From: Paracoccaceae bacterium
GTDB lineage: Bacteria; Pseudomonadota; Alphaproteobacteria; Rhodobacterales; Rhodobacteraceae
Reading direction: 5' to 3'
DNA length: 64,000 nt
NCBI GenBank assembly: GCA_021741245.1
Contig: JAIOYF010000014.1
Span: 1-64,000 of the forward strand
Below, piece after piece: positions 25,776 to 35,642 of this stretch (the first letter of the stretch is position 1; each line of letters starts with the position of its first letter). Made by a program: the position numbers and the translations under genes. The notes under the pieces were generated by a model that was not told the origin of the DNA, searched no databases, and was given only the letters and a program-made list of their open reading frames with translations.

Positions 25776-28725
25776 GGGCGAGGGTCCCCATATCTTTGGC
25801 CTGCCGCCGGGTGTGGATTTCCCCGAGGCCCTTGTCGCCGGATTGCGCGATCGTATGGCGGGCCAACCAACAGAGTCGATGGCGCGGATCACCCTCTACC
25901 TTAACACTGCGCGGATGCGCCGCCGCGTGACAGAGATTTTCACGCAATCTGGTTCCAGCTTTTTGCCGCGGCTTCGCTTGGTGACGGATCTGGGGGCCGA
26001 GAGTCTGGCGCTCGGCGTGCCCCCGGCTATTCCCACCCTTCGGCGCAAGTTGCAGCTTTCCGTTCTGGTTGCGCGCTTGCTGGACAATGCCAAGGATATG
26101 GCCCCGCGATCCTCTATCGCTGACCTGTCAGAAAGCCTGGCCGCCTTGATGTCAGAGATGCAGGGTGAGGGGGTTGATCCAGATCGTCTGGCAAGTCTCG
26201 ACGTTTCAGACTTCTCGGAGCATTGGGCGCGCACGCGGGCCTTTTTGACGATTATCGCCCCCTTCTTTACGGATGCAGAGCAACCCGATGCCGAGGGGCG
26301 GCAACGCCGGTTGGCGATGCACCTGCGCGATCAATGGGCCGTGGCACCGCCGGATGGGCCGATCATCATTGCGGGATCAACCGGGTCACGCGGCACGACC
26401 GCGCTGCTGATGCAGGCGGTGGCGGCGCTGCCACAAGGTGCGATTGTGCTGCCGGGGTTTGATTTCGACATGCCCGCTGCCATCTGGGACAGGTTGGATG
26501 ATGCGCTGACCTCTGAGGATCATCCGCAATATCGGTTCCGCAAGATCATGGATATGCTGGGGATTGGCCGAGCAGAGGTTGCAGCATGGCATGCGACCCA
26601 GCCCACCAGCATCCCGCGCAATCAGGTTGTGTCGCTGGCGCTGCGCCCTGCCCCGGTAACGGATCAGTGGATGGTTGAGGGGCAGTTCTTGCCCGAGCTT
26701 TGCGATGCGACCAAAGATTTGACGCTGATCGAGGCCGCCACACCGCGCCAAGAGGCGCTTTCAATCGCTCTTATCTTGCGTGAGGCGGCCGAGGTAGGAA
26801 AGCGGGCGGCGCTGATCTCACCCGACCGGACGCTGACGCGTCGCGTTTCTGCTGCGCTGGATCGCTGGGGCATTCGGGCCGATGACAGTGCTGGCATCCC
26901 GCTGAACCAATCCGCACCGGGGCGCTTCTTGCGCCATATTGCACGACTGTTTGGCAGACGGCTGACCTCGGATGGGTTGCTGACGCTTCTGAAACACCCT
27001 CTGACCGCCTCGGCGATGGAGCGGGGCGAGCATTTGCGACTGACGCGAGAGTTGGAATTAACTCTGCGCGACAAGGGGCCCGCCTTTCCCGAAGGCGTTG
27101 ATATTGTCGCTTGGGCCGCCGCCCAGAAAAACCCACTGGCCCTTGGTTGGGCCACGGCCCTTGCTGGCGCCATTGATGCCTTGTCAGACACGGAAATGTT
27201 GCCGCTGGCCGATCATGTTGCGCGCACCTTGGCGATGGCCGAACGTCTGGCACGTGGCCCGGCACCCGAAGGCACGGGTGAGTTGTGGCTAGAGGCACCC
27301 GGAGAAAAAGCGCTCTCTTTCATGCGCACATTGGCGCAAGAGGCTGACCACGGCGGAGAGTTGACCCCGGCAGAATTCCGGGATCTCTTTGATGGGCTGA
27401 TCTCGGCGGAAGAGGTGCGTGACAGCAGGATCGCCCACCCCGGCATCATGATCTGGGGCACCATCGAGGCAAGGGTGCAAGGGGCCGACCTTGTGATCCT
27501 TGGCGGATTGAACGACGGAACATGGCCAAAACTGCCGCCGCCCGATCCATGGCTAAACCGAAAGATGCGCAAGGACGCGGGGCTGTTGCTGCCAGAGCGC
27601 AGGATTGGGCTGGCGGCGCATGATTTTCAGCAGGCCATCGGCGCCCCCGAGGTGATCTTGACCCGCGCCAAACGCGATGCCGAGGCAGAGACAGTGCCCT
27701 CACGCTGGATCAACCGTCTGACCTGTCTGTTGGATGGTTTGCCCAGCAAGAACGGCCCCGAGGCGTTGGCCCAAATGCGCTCGCGGGGTCTGATGTGGCT
27801 GGATCGTGCGGCGTTGCTTGACCGACCATTAACGGACGTCGATCCCGACCTGCTGCCCGCAGGCCGCCCAGCGCCGCGCCCCCCGGTTTCTGCACGGCCA
27901 GATCGGCTGTCCCTGACCCGGATCGAGCGGTTGATCCGCGATCCTTATGCCATCTATGCGGACAAGATCTTGAACCTGCACCCGCTTCGCCCGCTGCGGC
28001 AAGTGCCCGATGCGCGCGACCGCGGAACGGTTGTTCATGCCATTCTGGAGCGTTTTGTCAAAGAGCGGCCTGCCGATGAAACGATGGAACAGGCCCTTGC
28101 CCGACTGTCCGTCATCACCACAGTTGAATTGGCCGAACAGGTGCCATGGCCCGCAGCGCGGGCGCTTTGGTCCGCCCGGATGGGACGTGCTGCGGCTCAT
28201 TTTCTAGCGGTGGATACCAAGGATGGTGGGGTTGCCGAAAAGCTGGAAGAGCGGGGGGAACTGCCCCTGACCGACCTTGGCTTTACCCTTTTTGGAACGC
28301 CAGATCGCATTGACCGCCTGCCGGATGGCACTTTGCATCTGATTGACTACAAGACCGGCTCTCCACCCACGGCCGAACAACAAAAATCCTTTGCCAAGCA
28401 GTTGTTGCTTGCTGCCCTTATGGCCGAAGAGGGCGGGTTTCGGGCGCTGGGGCCACAGACGGTGAACAAGATCAGCTATATTGGGCTGGGTGCGCAGGGA
28501 AAAGTGACCGAGACCGTCATGGATGACGAACAGCGCGAAGGTGTGCGCAAAGGACTGCGGCGATTGATTGAAAGCTATATGTCGCAGTCGCAGGGCTATA
28601 CCTCGCGTCGGGCGGTGTTTTCTGAACAGTTTCCGGGCGACTATGACCATCTGGCCCGCTTTGGCGAATGGGAAATGACCGATAGCCCGGCTCCAACACT
28701 TGTGGGGGCACAGGACGGCACATGA
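25768..28725 (+). CDS. addB: Double-strand break repair protein AddB
   Basis: A 985-residue subunit of the AddAB helicase-nuclease that processes broken DNA ends for RecA loading. It has degenerate helicase-like N-terminal domains and a C-terminal nuclease region (DRIDRLPDGTLHLIDYKTG, the Asp/Lys core of the RecB-type nuclease motif). It is typical in length for alphaproteobacterial AddB and overlaps addA by ATGA, so the two subunits are translated together. Confidence 0.93.
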   Translation: MFKGEGPHIFGLPPGVDFPEALVAGLRDRMAGQPTESMARITLYLNTARMRRRVTEIFTQSGSSFLPRLRLVTDLGAESLALGVPPAIPTLRRKLQLSVLVARLLDNAKDMAPRSSIADLSESLAALMSEMQGEGVDPDRLASLDVSDFSEHWARTRAFLTIIAPFFTDAEQPDAEGRQRRLAMHLRDQWAVAPPDGPIIIAGSTGSRGTTALLMQAVAALPQGAIVLPGFDFDMPAAIWDRLDDALTSEDHPQYRFRKIMDMLGIGRAEVAAWHATQPTSIPRNQVVSLALRPAPVTDQWMVEGQFLPELCDATKDLTLIEAATPRQEALSIALILREAAEVGKRAALISPDRTLTRRVSAALDRWGIRADDSAGIPLNQSAPGRFLRHIARLFGRRLTSDGLLTLLKHPLTASAMERGEHLRLTRELELTLRDKGPAFPEGVDIVAWAAAQKNPLALGWATALAGAIDALSDTEMLPLADHVARTLAMAERLARGPAPEGTGELWLEAPGEKALSFMRTLAQEADHGGELTPAEFRDLFDGLISAEEVRDSRIAHPGIMIWGTIEARVQGADLVILGGLNDGTWPKLPPPDPWLNRKMRKDAGLLLPERRIGLAAHDFQQAIGAPEVILTRAKRDAEAETVPSRWINRLTCLLDGLPSKNGPEALAQMRSRGLMWLDRAALLDRPLTDVDPDLLPAGRPAPRPPVSARPDRLSLTRIERLIRDPYAIYADKILNLHPLRPLRQVPDARDRGTVVHAILERFVKERPADETMEQALARLSVITTVELAEQVPWPAARALWSARMGRAAAHFLAVDTKDGGVAEKLEERGELPLTDLGFTLFGTPDRIDRLPDGTLHLIDYKTGSPPTAEQQKSFAKQLLLAALMAEEGGFRALGPQTVNKISYIGLGAQGKVTETVMDDEQREGVRKGLRRLIESYMSQSQGYTSRRAVFSEQFPGDYDHLARFGEWEMTDSPAPTLVGAQDGT

Positions 28726-31700
28726 TCAACGACGCCAGCCTTGCCCAGATCGGCGCCGCACGCCCTGACACCTCGACCTGGCTTTCCGCCAATGCGGGTT
28801 CCGGCAAAACGCGGGTTCTGACCGACCGTGTGGCGCGCCTGCTGCTCAGCGGGGTTCAGCCACAGAACATTCTGTGCCTGACCTATACCAAGGCCGCTGC
28901 CTCCGAGATGCAGAACCGCCTGTTCAAGCGCCTTGGCCAATGGTCGATGAAGCAAGATGCGGACCTGCGAGAGGATTTGGCGGCGCTGGGCGAAGGTGAC
29001 GCTCTTGCCCCAGCCCAGCTTGCCCTTGCCCGCCAGTTGTTTGCACGGGCGATTGAAACACCGGGTGGGTTGCGGATTCAGACGATCCACAGCTTTTGCG
29101 CATCCTTGCTGCGTCGCTATCCGCTGGAGGCAAAGGTATCGCCCGGATTTGCCGAGATGGACGACAGAACCGCCCGGAACCTGCGCGATGATATCGTGCA
29201 AGAGATGGCAGACAGGCTGGCCCCAAAGGCGGTTGCGGACCTTGCCCGCCATTACACCGCCGAAGATTTCAGTGACCTTTTGTCCGAGATTTGCAGCCGG
29301 TCCGAAGATCTGGTTCCCGCCCCAGACCATGCCCGACTGTGCGCCGCAATGGGTGTGCACCCCGATGACAGTATGGACACCCTTTTGGGCGATGTCTTTC
29401 TGGGGGATGAGCATGCGTTCTTGTCCCGCATTGCTGCGCGGCTGGCGGCATCTGCAAGCAAAGTTGATCGGGGCCATGCAGCGCGGCTAACGGCCCTTTC
29501 GCCCATCGCGCCGCGCCCATCAACGATGGCAGAGCTTGAGGGGATGTTTCTGACGGGTGCGAAAACCAAAAAGGCCGCCCCATTTAGTGCAAAGATCGAC
29601 AGCTACGCCAGCGCGGGCATGCGCCAATCCTTTGGTGATGATCTGGATCGTCTGCACCAGTTGATGGCGCGGCTTGAATCGGCACGGCCCCGCAGGCTTG
29701 GACTGGCGGCTGTGGAAAAGGCAGCGGCGCTCTACCGTTTTGCGACGCCCTTTCTTGACCTCTATACCCGCCGCAAAGAAGAGCGGGGGCTTTTGGATTT
29801 TGACGATCTTATCCGCAAGGCACGGGATCTGCTGACGGATTCCAGCCTTGCCGCTTGGGTTCTGTTCCGGCTGGATGGCGGCATCGATCACGTTCTGGTC
29901 GATGAGGCGCAAGATACATCACCCGCGCAATGGGCCGTGATCGAGCGGCTGACCGCAGAGTTCACTGCAGGGGATGGCGCATCATCACGCCAGCGCACCC
30001 TGTTTGTTGTGGGTGACAAAAAGCAGTCGATCTATTCGTTTCAGGGGGCCGACCTGACGGCCTTTGATTCAAAGCGCCTCGATTTTGGCGGGCTTTTCGC
30101 GCAGGTCGGGCAACCGATGCAGGATCGGACGCTGGATTATTCATTTCGGTCGTCGCGTGCCGTTCTGGATGTGGTGGACGCAACTTTCGGTGGTGACTTC
30201 CCCGAGGCTCTGGGCGATCCGCCGCGGCACCTTGCGTTTTTCGGCGATCTTCCCGGTCGGGTGGATTTCTGGCCGCTTGTCCCAAGCGCGGAAAAGACGA
30301 AAGACATAGATGGCTGGGACCCGGTCGATCTGAAATCAGACGATCACCATACGGTTGAATTGGCGCGCACCATCGCAGAACAGCTGGGGCATATGATCCG
30401 AGAGGGCGTTCAGGTGCCGGATGAGCGGGGCGCTTTCAGGCCCGTTCATGCGGGCGATATTCTGATCCTTGTGCAAACACGCGGGCCATTGTTCGCCCAG
30501 ATCATCCGGGCGTGCAAAAAGGCCGGGCTTCCCATCGCGGGGGCCGACCGCCTGAAACTGGGGGAGGAGCTTGCCGTCAAGGATCTGAAAGCGTTGCTTT
30601 CGTTTCTGGCAACGCCCGAGGATAGCCTTTCACTGGCGGCTGCCCTGCGCTCACCGCTTTTTGGGTGGAGTGAGGATCGGCTTTATCGCCTTGCCCATGG
30701 CCGCAAGGGCCACCTGTGGGAGGCTCTGCGCGAGGCAAAGGGTGATCCCACTTTGGAGGTGCTGCGCGATCTTCGCAATCAGGCGGACTTTTTACGCCCC
30801 TATGAGATCCTTGAGCGCATCTTGACCCGCCACCAAGGGCGCGCCCGCCTGTTGACCCGTTTGGGCACCGAGGCGGAGGACGGGATTGATGAACTTCTGA
30901 CTCAGGCCATGATCTATGAGCAGAATGACGTGCCAAGCCTGACTGGGTTTCTGATCTGGCTGGAGGCGGATGATGTCGAGGTCAAGCGCCAGCCAGATAG
31001 TCAGGGCCGCAATATCCGGGTGATGACGGTGCACGGCGCAAAGGGTCTGGAGGCCCCGATTGTGGTTCTGCCCGATACCGCCGACCGCACCCCCCGCGAG
31101 CGGGCCGAGATTTTCCGGCTGGATGGCGGGATTTCTGTCTGGCGCACCGACACGGACAACAGCCCCGAAGAGATTCTGCAAGCCCGCGCCCAGCGCAAGG
31201 CAAAGGCCGCGCAAGAGAACCTGCGATTGCTTTATGTGGCGCTGACGCGGGCCCGCAGTTGGCTGATCATCGCGGGCGCGGGTGAGGCCAAGACGGAAAC
31301 CAGTGACGGCCCCAAACCGCGCGATCAGTGGTGTTGGTATCGGCTGGTTGAGGCAGGGCTAAAGGCGGTTTCGGCGCAACGGGTTGCGACTGGCGGATTG
31401 CAGCATGTGTTTGGCATCTGGCCCGAACCAAGATTTGTCGAAGAGCGCGCGGCTCCGTCGATTGCTCTACCCGACTGGACGCAAAGGCCCGCCCCCCCGG
31501 CACCAAAGGCGCCGCTCATGCTGAAACCCTCTGACCTTGGTGGGGCGAAGGCGCTTTTCGGCGAAGGGGATGAGACCGAGGTTGCCATGGCGCGGGGCAC
31601 CTTCTTGCATGCGCTCTTGGAGCATATGCCAAAGACCGATCCCGCCGATTGGCCAGCCCTCGCAAACCATTTTGCGCCCGAAGGGATTGCGGCAGATATC

Positions 31701-32072
31701 GTGCTGGCCGAAGCGGCGGGAGTGCTGGCAGACCCGGCCCTTGCGCATCTGTTCGGGCCGGACAGTCTGGCAGAGGTTGCAATTACAGCGGAAATCCTTG
31801 GGCATAGAATGGCGGGCGCGATTGACCGTCTGATCGTGGACCCGGGGCGTGTCTTGGCAGTGGATTTCAAATCGAACCGCGAGGTGCCGCAAGACACCCA
31901 TGCCGTTCCAGAGGGTTTGTTGCGACAAATGGGGGCCTATGCCGACGCATTGGCAAAGATTTACCCTGACCGGCGGATCGAAACGGCCATTCTTTGGACA
32001 GCGGTCCCTAAATTGATGGTGCTTGATCCCGATATCGTGACTACTGCGCTGCAACGTGCCACTATAGCTTGA
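28722..32072 (+). CDS. addA: Double-strand break repair helicase AddA
   Basis: A 1116-residue UvrD-type helicase/nuclease. Walker A is SANAGSGKTRVLTDRVARLL, then NILCLTYTKAAASEM (motif Ia), IDHVLVDEAQDTSPAQW (motif II), VGDKKQSIYSFQGAD (motif III), VMTVHGAKGLEAPIVVLPD (motif V) and LLYVALTRA (motif VI). The C-terminal nuclease core is AGAIDRLI then VLAVDFKSN. The trxA promoter lies on top of its stop codon. Confidence 0.95.
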   Translation: MINDASLAQIGAARPDTSTWLSANAGSGKTRVLTDRVARLLLSGVQPQNILCLTYTKAAASEMQNRLFKRLGQWSMKQDADLREDLAALGEGDALAPAQLALARQLFARAIETPGGLRIQTIHSFCASLLRRYPLEAKVSPGFAEMDDRTARNLRDDIVQEMADRLAPKAVADLARHYTAEDFSDLLSEICSRSEDLVPAPDHARLCAAMGVHPDDSMDTLLGDVFLGDEHAFLSRIAARLAASASKVDRGHAARLTALSPIAPRPSTMAELEGMFLTGAKTKKAAPFSAKIDSYASAGMRQSFGDDLDRLHQLMARLESARPRRLGLAAVEKAAALYRFATPFLDLYTRRKEERGLLDFDDLIRKARDLLTDSSLAAWVLFRLDGGIDHVLVDEAQDTSPAQWAVIERLTAEFTAGDGASSRQRTLFVVGDKKQSIYSFQGADLTAFDSKRLDFGGLFAQVGQPMQDRTLDYSFRSSRAVLDVVDATFGGDFPEALGDPPRHLAFFGDLPGRVDFWPLVPSAEKTKDIDGWDPVDLKSDDHHTVELARTIAEQLGHMIREGVQVPDERGAFRPVHAGDILILVQTRGPLFAQIIRACKKAGLPIAGADRLKLGEELAVKDLKALLSFLATPEDSLSLAAALRSPLFGWSEDRLYRLAHGRKGHLWEALREAKGDPTLEVLRDLRNQADFLRPYEILERILTRHQGRARLLTRLGTEAEDGIDELLTQAMIYEQNDVPSLTGFLIWLEADDVEVKRQPDSQGRNIRVMTVHGAKGLEAPIVVLPDTADRTPRERAEIFRLDGGISVWRTDTDNSPEEILQARAQRKAKAAQENLRLLYVALTRARSWLIIAGAGEAKTETSDGPKPRDQWCWYRLVEAGLKAVSAQRVATGGLQHVFGIWPEPRFVEERAAPSIALPDWTQRPAPPAPKAPLMLKPSDLGGAKALFGEGDETEVAMARGTFLHALLEHMPKTDPADWPALANHFAPEGIAADIVLAEAAGVLADPALAHLFGPDSLAEVAITAEILGHRMAGAIDRLIVDPGRVLAVDFKSNREVPQDTHAVPEGLLRQMGAYADALAKIYPDRRIETAILWTAVPKLMVLDPDIVTTALQRATIA

Positions 32073-32097
32073 CGTTTAACCAGCCGAACCCTAGCTT
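32069..32097 (+). promoter_or_regulatory. Candidate sigma70 promoter of trxA
   Basis: TTGACG (32069-32074) and TAGCTT (32092-32097) are separated by 17 bases. The -35 overlaps the addA stop codon, and trxA starts 36 bases after the -10. Confidence 0.55.
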
Positions 32098-32132
32098 CGG
32101 TAGCCGACACATTCCAATCAGGAGATATGATT

Positions 32133-32459
32133 ATGGGCGCTGCGACAGTTGCCGTCACCGACGCCACCTTTGACGCGGAAGTTCGCAAGTCGGACATTCC
32201 GGTTGTGGTGGATTTCTGGGCCGAATGGTGCGGCCCCTGCCGCCAGATCGGACCCGCATTGGAAGAACTCGCGCTTCAATACGCGGGCAAGGTGAAAATC
32301 GTAAAGGTTGATGTCGACAGCAATCCTGAAAGCCCGGCGCAACTTGGCGTTCGCGGTATTCCGGCCCTGTTCTTGTTCAAGGACGGTCAGGTTGTGTCCA
32401 ACAAAACCGGGGCGGCACCGAAGGCCGCTTTGGAAACATGGATCAAATCTGCAATCTGA
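32133..32459 (+). CDS. trxA: Thioredoxin
   Basis: A 108-residue cytosolic thioredoxin, the general dithiol reductant of the cell. The active site is [17 protein letters not shown] and the cis-Pro loop is [18 protein letters not shown] lies eight bases before ATG 32133 and only two before ATG 32127, so the second is chosen. It has its own promoter candidate and a terminator, although it follows addA. Confidence 0.96.
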   Translation: MGAATVAVTDATFDAEVRKSDIPVVVDFWAEWCGPCRQIGPALEELALQYAGKVKIVKVDVDSNPESPAQLGVRGIPALFLFKDGQVVSNKTGAAPKAALETWIKSAI

Positions 32460-32485
32460 CAGGGTTTTCGAAAAGCCTTTCCATG

Positions 32486-32515
32486 AAACCGGGTCACTTT
32501 GGCCCGGTTTTTTCA
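32486..32515 (+). terminator. Rho-independent terminator of trxA
   Basis: AAACCGGG (32486-32493) pairs with CCCGGTTT (32503-32510), followed by a T run. It begins 26 bases after the trxA stop. Confidence 0.85.
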
Positions 32516-32558
32516 TGACAAACCATTGGTATCTTTTGCCCGGCATCTGTCGGCCAGC

Positions 32559-32587
32559 CTTGCCCGACTTGTGCCTTGGCCCCCATA
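32559..32587 (+). promoter_or_regulatory. Candidate heat-shock (sigma32-type) promoter of hslVU
   Basis: CTTGCCC (32559-32565) and CCCCATA (32581-32587) are separated by 15 bases, close to the CTTGAAA / CCCCATNT pattern of RpoH promoters. It is 35 bases upstream of hslV, a heat-shock gene in most bacteria. Short motifs in GC-rich DNA can arise by chance. Confidence 0.4.
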
Positions 32588-32622
32588 GGGCCATATAGAA
32601 GCAACAAGACAGGAGGCCCCTG

Positions 32623-33183
32623 ATGGCGGACGAGAAATTTCCCGGATGGCACGGCACCACGATCATAGGTGTGCGTCGTGGCGGTGAGGTTGTTGTTGCG
32701 GGCGATGGGCAGGTCAGCCTTGGGCAAACCGTGATCAAGGGCACAGCCCGCAAGGTCAGGCGTCTGTCGCCGGGCGGCCATGATGTGGTGGCAGGCTTTG
32801 CCGGATCAACCGCTGATGCCTTTACCCTTTTGGAGCGTCTGGAAAAGAAGCTTGAAGCAGCGCCCGGCCAACTTGCGCGCGCCTGCGTGGATCTGGCCAA
32901 AGACTGGCGCATGGACAAATACCTGCGCAATCTGGAGGCCATGCTGATCGTGACCGATGGCCGCGATCTTTACGTGATCACCGGAGCTGGCGATGTTCTG
33001 GAGCCTGAGAATGATGTGGCTGCGATTGGCTCGGGTGGCAACTTTGCCTTGGCGGCAGCGCGGGGTCTGATGGAAACCGATCTGGATGCGGAAGGCGTGG
33101 CCCGAAAGGCCATGGCCATTGCCGCCGACATTTGTGTCTACACCAATGGCAATCTGACGGTGGAACGGATCAAACCAAAATGA
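32623..33183 (+). CDS. hslV: ATP-dependent protease subunit HslV (ClpQ)
   Basis: A 186-residue proteasome-like peptidase that forms a double hexamer capped by HslU. The N-terminal catalytic Thr is in [18 protein letters not shown], exposed after removal of the leader. [20 protein letters not shown] and [18 protein letters not shown] are family blocks. GGAGG precedes the ATG. Its stop overlaps the next start (ATGA). Confidence 0.96.
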   Translation: MADEKFPGWHGTTIIGVRRGGEVVVAGDGQVSLGQTVIKGTARKVRRLSPGGHDVVAGFAGSTADAFTLLERLEKKLEAAPGQLARACVDLAKDWRMDKYLRNLEAMLIVTDGRDLYVITGAGDVLEPENDVAAIGSGGNFALAAARGLMETDLDAEGVARKAMAIAADICVYTNGNLTVERIKPK

Positions 33184-34235
33184 TCGAGGCGCAAGATATC
33201 AACGCAGCTGTAAAGCGCGGCTTGATCACCGAGGCGCAAGCGGCAGAGTTGATGGGCATCGCCGATGCCCGCCGCCAAGCAAGGGATCAGATTGCCCCCA
33301 GTGAAGAGCCTTTTGTGCTGTTCAAGGGATTCAACGAAATCTTCATTGTGATCGGCCTTACGATCCTGTTCTCGGGATGGGTCATCATGGCGGCGGTTTT
33401 CGGGGCCAAAATTGCCCCACCAGTGGGTGCGGAAACGGTTTTGATGGCAGCCGTCACTCTGCTGGGTCTTGGCTATACGCAGCGCTACTTTACCATAAAG
33501 CGGCGGATGATCGCGCCATCGATTTCACTGGCGATCAAAACTGCCTTGACATCTGCGGCTTTGGGTTGGGCGCTGGCAGCAAATTTGGGGCTTGGCACAT
33601 TTGGCACCTCTGCTGTGGGCTGGGGCGTTGTCGCGGCTGCTATGCTTGCGCATTATCGGCTGTTTCGTGTTCCGTTCGATGCGGCAATTATCGCAACAGC
33701 CCTCTTTGCAACGGTTTGGTCGGTGCTTGCGGGGCAGGGAATATTGCCGGGAGACGCGCCAAATCTTTTGCACATGTCAAAGGGCGGGGCGCTTGCCGTA
33801 TTTTCGATCTTGTTCGGAATTGTCTGCTTTACCCTCGCCATGCGCTTTGACATGAGCGATCCGCATCGGATTTCGACACGGGCAACAACGGGATTCTGGC
33901 TTCACGTCGTGGCGGCACCTGCTATCATGAATACAGTTGCTTTGCGGCTGCTGGGAAACGGTCAAGTCGGGCACTTGTTTCTGTTTGTTTTCCTTTTGGT
34001 GCTGGCGCTGGTCGCCATCGTGATCGACCGCCGCTCATTCCTTGTTTCTGGCGCCGGATATGCGGTCTGGCTGACATTATCTTTGTTTGACGGCTCGGCT
34101 ATGGTGATCTTCTTTCTTGGTCTCGGGCTTGTCTTCTTGGGTGCGCAGTGGGAACGCCTGCGAAGCGCCATCATGCGGGGACTGCCGTCGTTTCCCGGCA
34201 AGGACCGCCTTCCACCCTATGGGAGTATGCAATGA
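33180..34235 (+). CDS. Multi-pass membrane protein between hslV and hslU
   Basis: A 351-residue protein, not assigned to a function. It starts with a cytoplasmic helical part ([20 protein letters not shown]) and then has about eight or nine hydrophobic segments, such as [20 protein letters not shown] and [15 protein letters not shown]. Both ends overlap neighbours as ATGA (hslV stop at 33183; hslU start at 34232), so it is co-translated with the protease. A role in membrane stress or as an unrelated passenger is possible. Confidence 0.8.
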   Translation: MIEAQDINAAVKRGLITEAQAAELMGIADARRQARDQIAPSEEPFVLFKGFNEIFIVIGLTILFSGWVIMAAVFGAKIAPPVGAETVLMAAVTLLGLGYTQRYFTIKRRMIAPSISLAIKTALTSAALGWALAANLGLGTFGTSAVGWGVVAAAMLAHYRLFRVPFDAAIIATALFATVWSVLAGQGILPGDAPNLLHMSKGGALAVFSILFGIVCFTLAMRFDMSDPHRISTRATTGFWLHVVAAPAIMNTVALRLLGNGQVGHLFLFVFLLVLALVAIVIDRRSFLVSGAGYAVWLTLSLFDGSAMVIFFLGLGLVFLGAQWERLRSAIMRGLPSFPGKDRLPPYGSMQ

Positions 34236-35530
34236 CTGACCTGACCCCCCGCGAAATCGTGTCAGAGCTTGACCGATTCATCATTGGCCAAAACGATGCA
34301 AAACGTGCGGTCTCGGTGGCCTTGCGCAACCGTTGGCGGCGCAAGCAACTGGCAGATGATCTGCGCGATGAGGTTTACCCAAAGAACATCTTGATGATCG
34401 GACCCACAGGTGTGGGCAAGACCGAGATCAGCCGACGTTTGGCGAAACTGGCCCGCGCGCCGTTCCTGAAGGTTGAGGCGACAAAGTTCACCGAAGTGGG
34501 CTATGTCGGTCGCGACGTTGAAAGCATCATTCGTGATCTGGTGGACGCCGCCATGATCGAAGTCCGCGAACGGATGCGCGAAGACGTCAAGGCCCGCGCC
34601 CAGCAGGCCGCCGAAGATCGGGTGATCGAGGCGCTGGCTGGCAAGGATGCACGTGAGCAAACACGAGAGCTTTTCCGGGGCAAACTGCGCCGTGGAGAGT
34701 TGGACAATACCTTGATTGAGTTGGACCTCGCCGATACTTCCAGCCCGTTCCCAATGCAGATGGGCGGTCCCGGCATGGAAACGCAGATGCAAGGGCTGCA
34801 AGACCTGTTCAAGGCCTTTGGCGGGCGCACAGTGCGCAAGAAGGTGACGGTCGCCGACAGTTATGAATTGTTGATCGGACAAGAGGCCGACAAGCTGTTG
34901 GACGATGAGGCCGTGAAGGCCACCGCACTAGAGGCTGTGCAGGAAAACGGGATCGTATTTCTGGATGAGATTGACAAGATTTGTGCACGGGCAGACGCGC
35001 GTGGCGCCGATGTCAGCCGTGAGGGGGTTCAGCGCGACCTGTTGCCCCTGATCGAGGGGACAACCGTTTCAACCAAATACGGGCCTGTCAAAACGGACCA
35101 CATCTTGTTCATCGCCTCGGGGGCGTTCCATGTGGCAAAACCGTCGGACCTTTTGCCGGAACTGCAAGGACGTTTGCCCATTCGGGTGGAGTTGAAGCCG
35201 CTGACCGAGGGCGACTTTGTTCGTATCCTGACGGAAACAGAAAACGCACTGACCCGGCAATATGCGGCCCTGATGGCGACCGAAGAGGTGACTGTGTCAT
35301 TCACCGAAGATGGCATTGCCGCGCTGGCCCGCATCGCCGCTGAAGTGAACGCCACGATTGAAAACATCGGGGCGCGGCGGCTTTACACGATCATGGAGCG
35401 TGTGTTTGAAGAATTGTCTTTCAACGCCCCGGACAGACCGGGTGACGTGGTTGTCGTGGATGCGGGCTTTGTTGAAGCAAACATAGGCGCGCTTTCCCGG
35501 TCGGCAGACCTGTCACGTTACGTTCTGTGA
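34232..35530 (+). CDS. hslU: ATP-dependent protease ATPase subunit HslU (ClpY)
   Basis: A 432-residue AAA+ unfoldase of the HslUV protease. It starts [20 protein letters not shown]; Walker A is [20 protein letters not shown], with [15 protein letters not shown] (pore loop), Walker [10 protein letters not shown], and the C-terminal ...RYVL tail that docks into HslV. The start overlaps the stop of the membrane-protein gene; the frame open from 34148 is only upstream extension. Confidence 0.97.
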   Translation: MTDLTPREIVSELDRFIIGQNDAKRAVSVALRNRWRRKQLADDLRDEVYPKNILMIGPTGVGKTEISRRLAKLARAPFLKVEATKFTEVGYVGRDVESIIRDLVDAAMIEVRERMREDVKARAQQAAEDRVIEALAGKDAREQTRELFRGKLRRGELDNTLIELDLADTSSPFPMQMGGPGMETQMQGLQDLFKAFGGRTVRKKVTVADSYELLIGQEADKLLDDEAVKATALEAVQENGIVFLDEIDKICARADARGADVSREGVQRDLLPLIEGTTVSTKYGPVKTDHILFIASGAFHVAKPSDLLPELQGRLPIRVELKPLTEGDFVRILTETENALTRQYAALMATEEVTVSFTEDGIAALARIAAEVNATIENIGARRLYTIMERVFEELSFNAPDRPGDVVVVDAGFVEANIGALSRSADLSRYVL

Positions 35531-35642
35531 TTGCCAAAGGCGCATTAGTGTATATCCAAGGTTGTGATGTCCTTGACCCCCGTTTGGGTTAGGCACAGGG
35601 TCACCCCGACGAAACAGGTTATTCCAGAACTGGGTATCGGCC

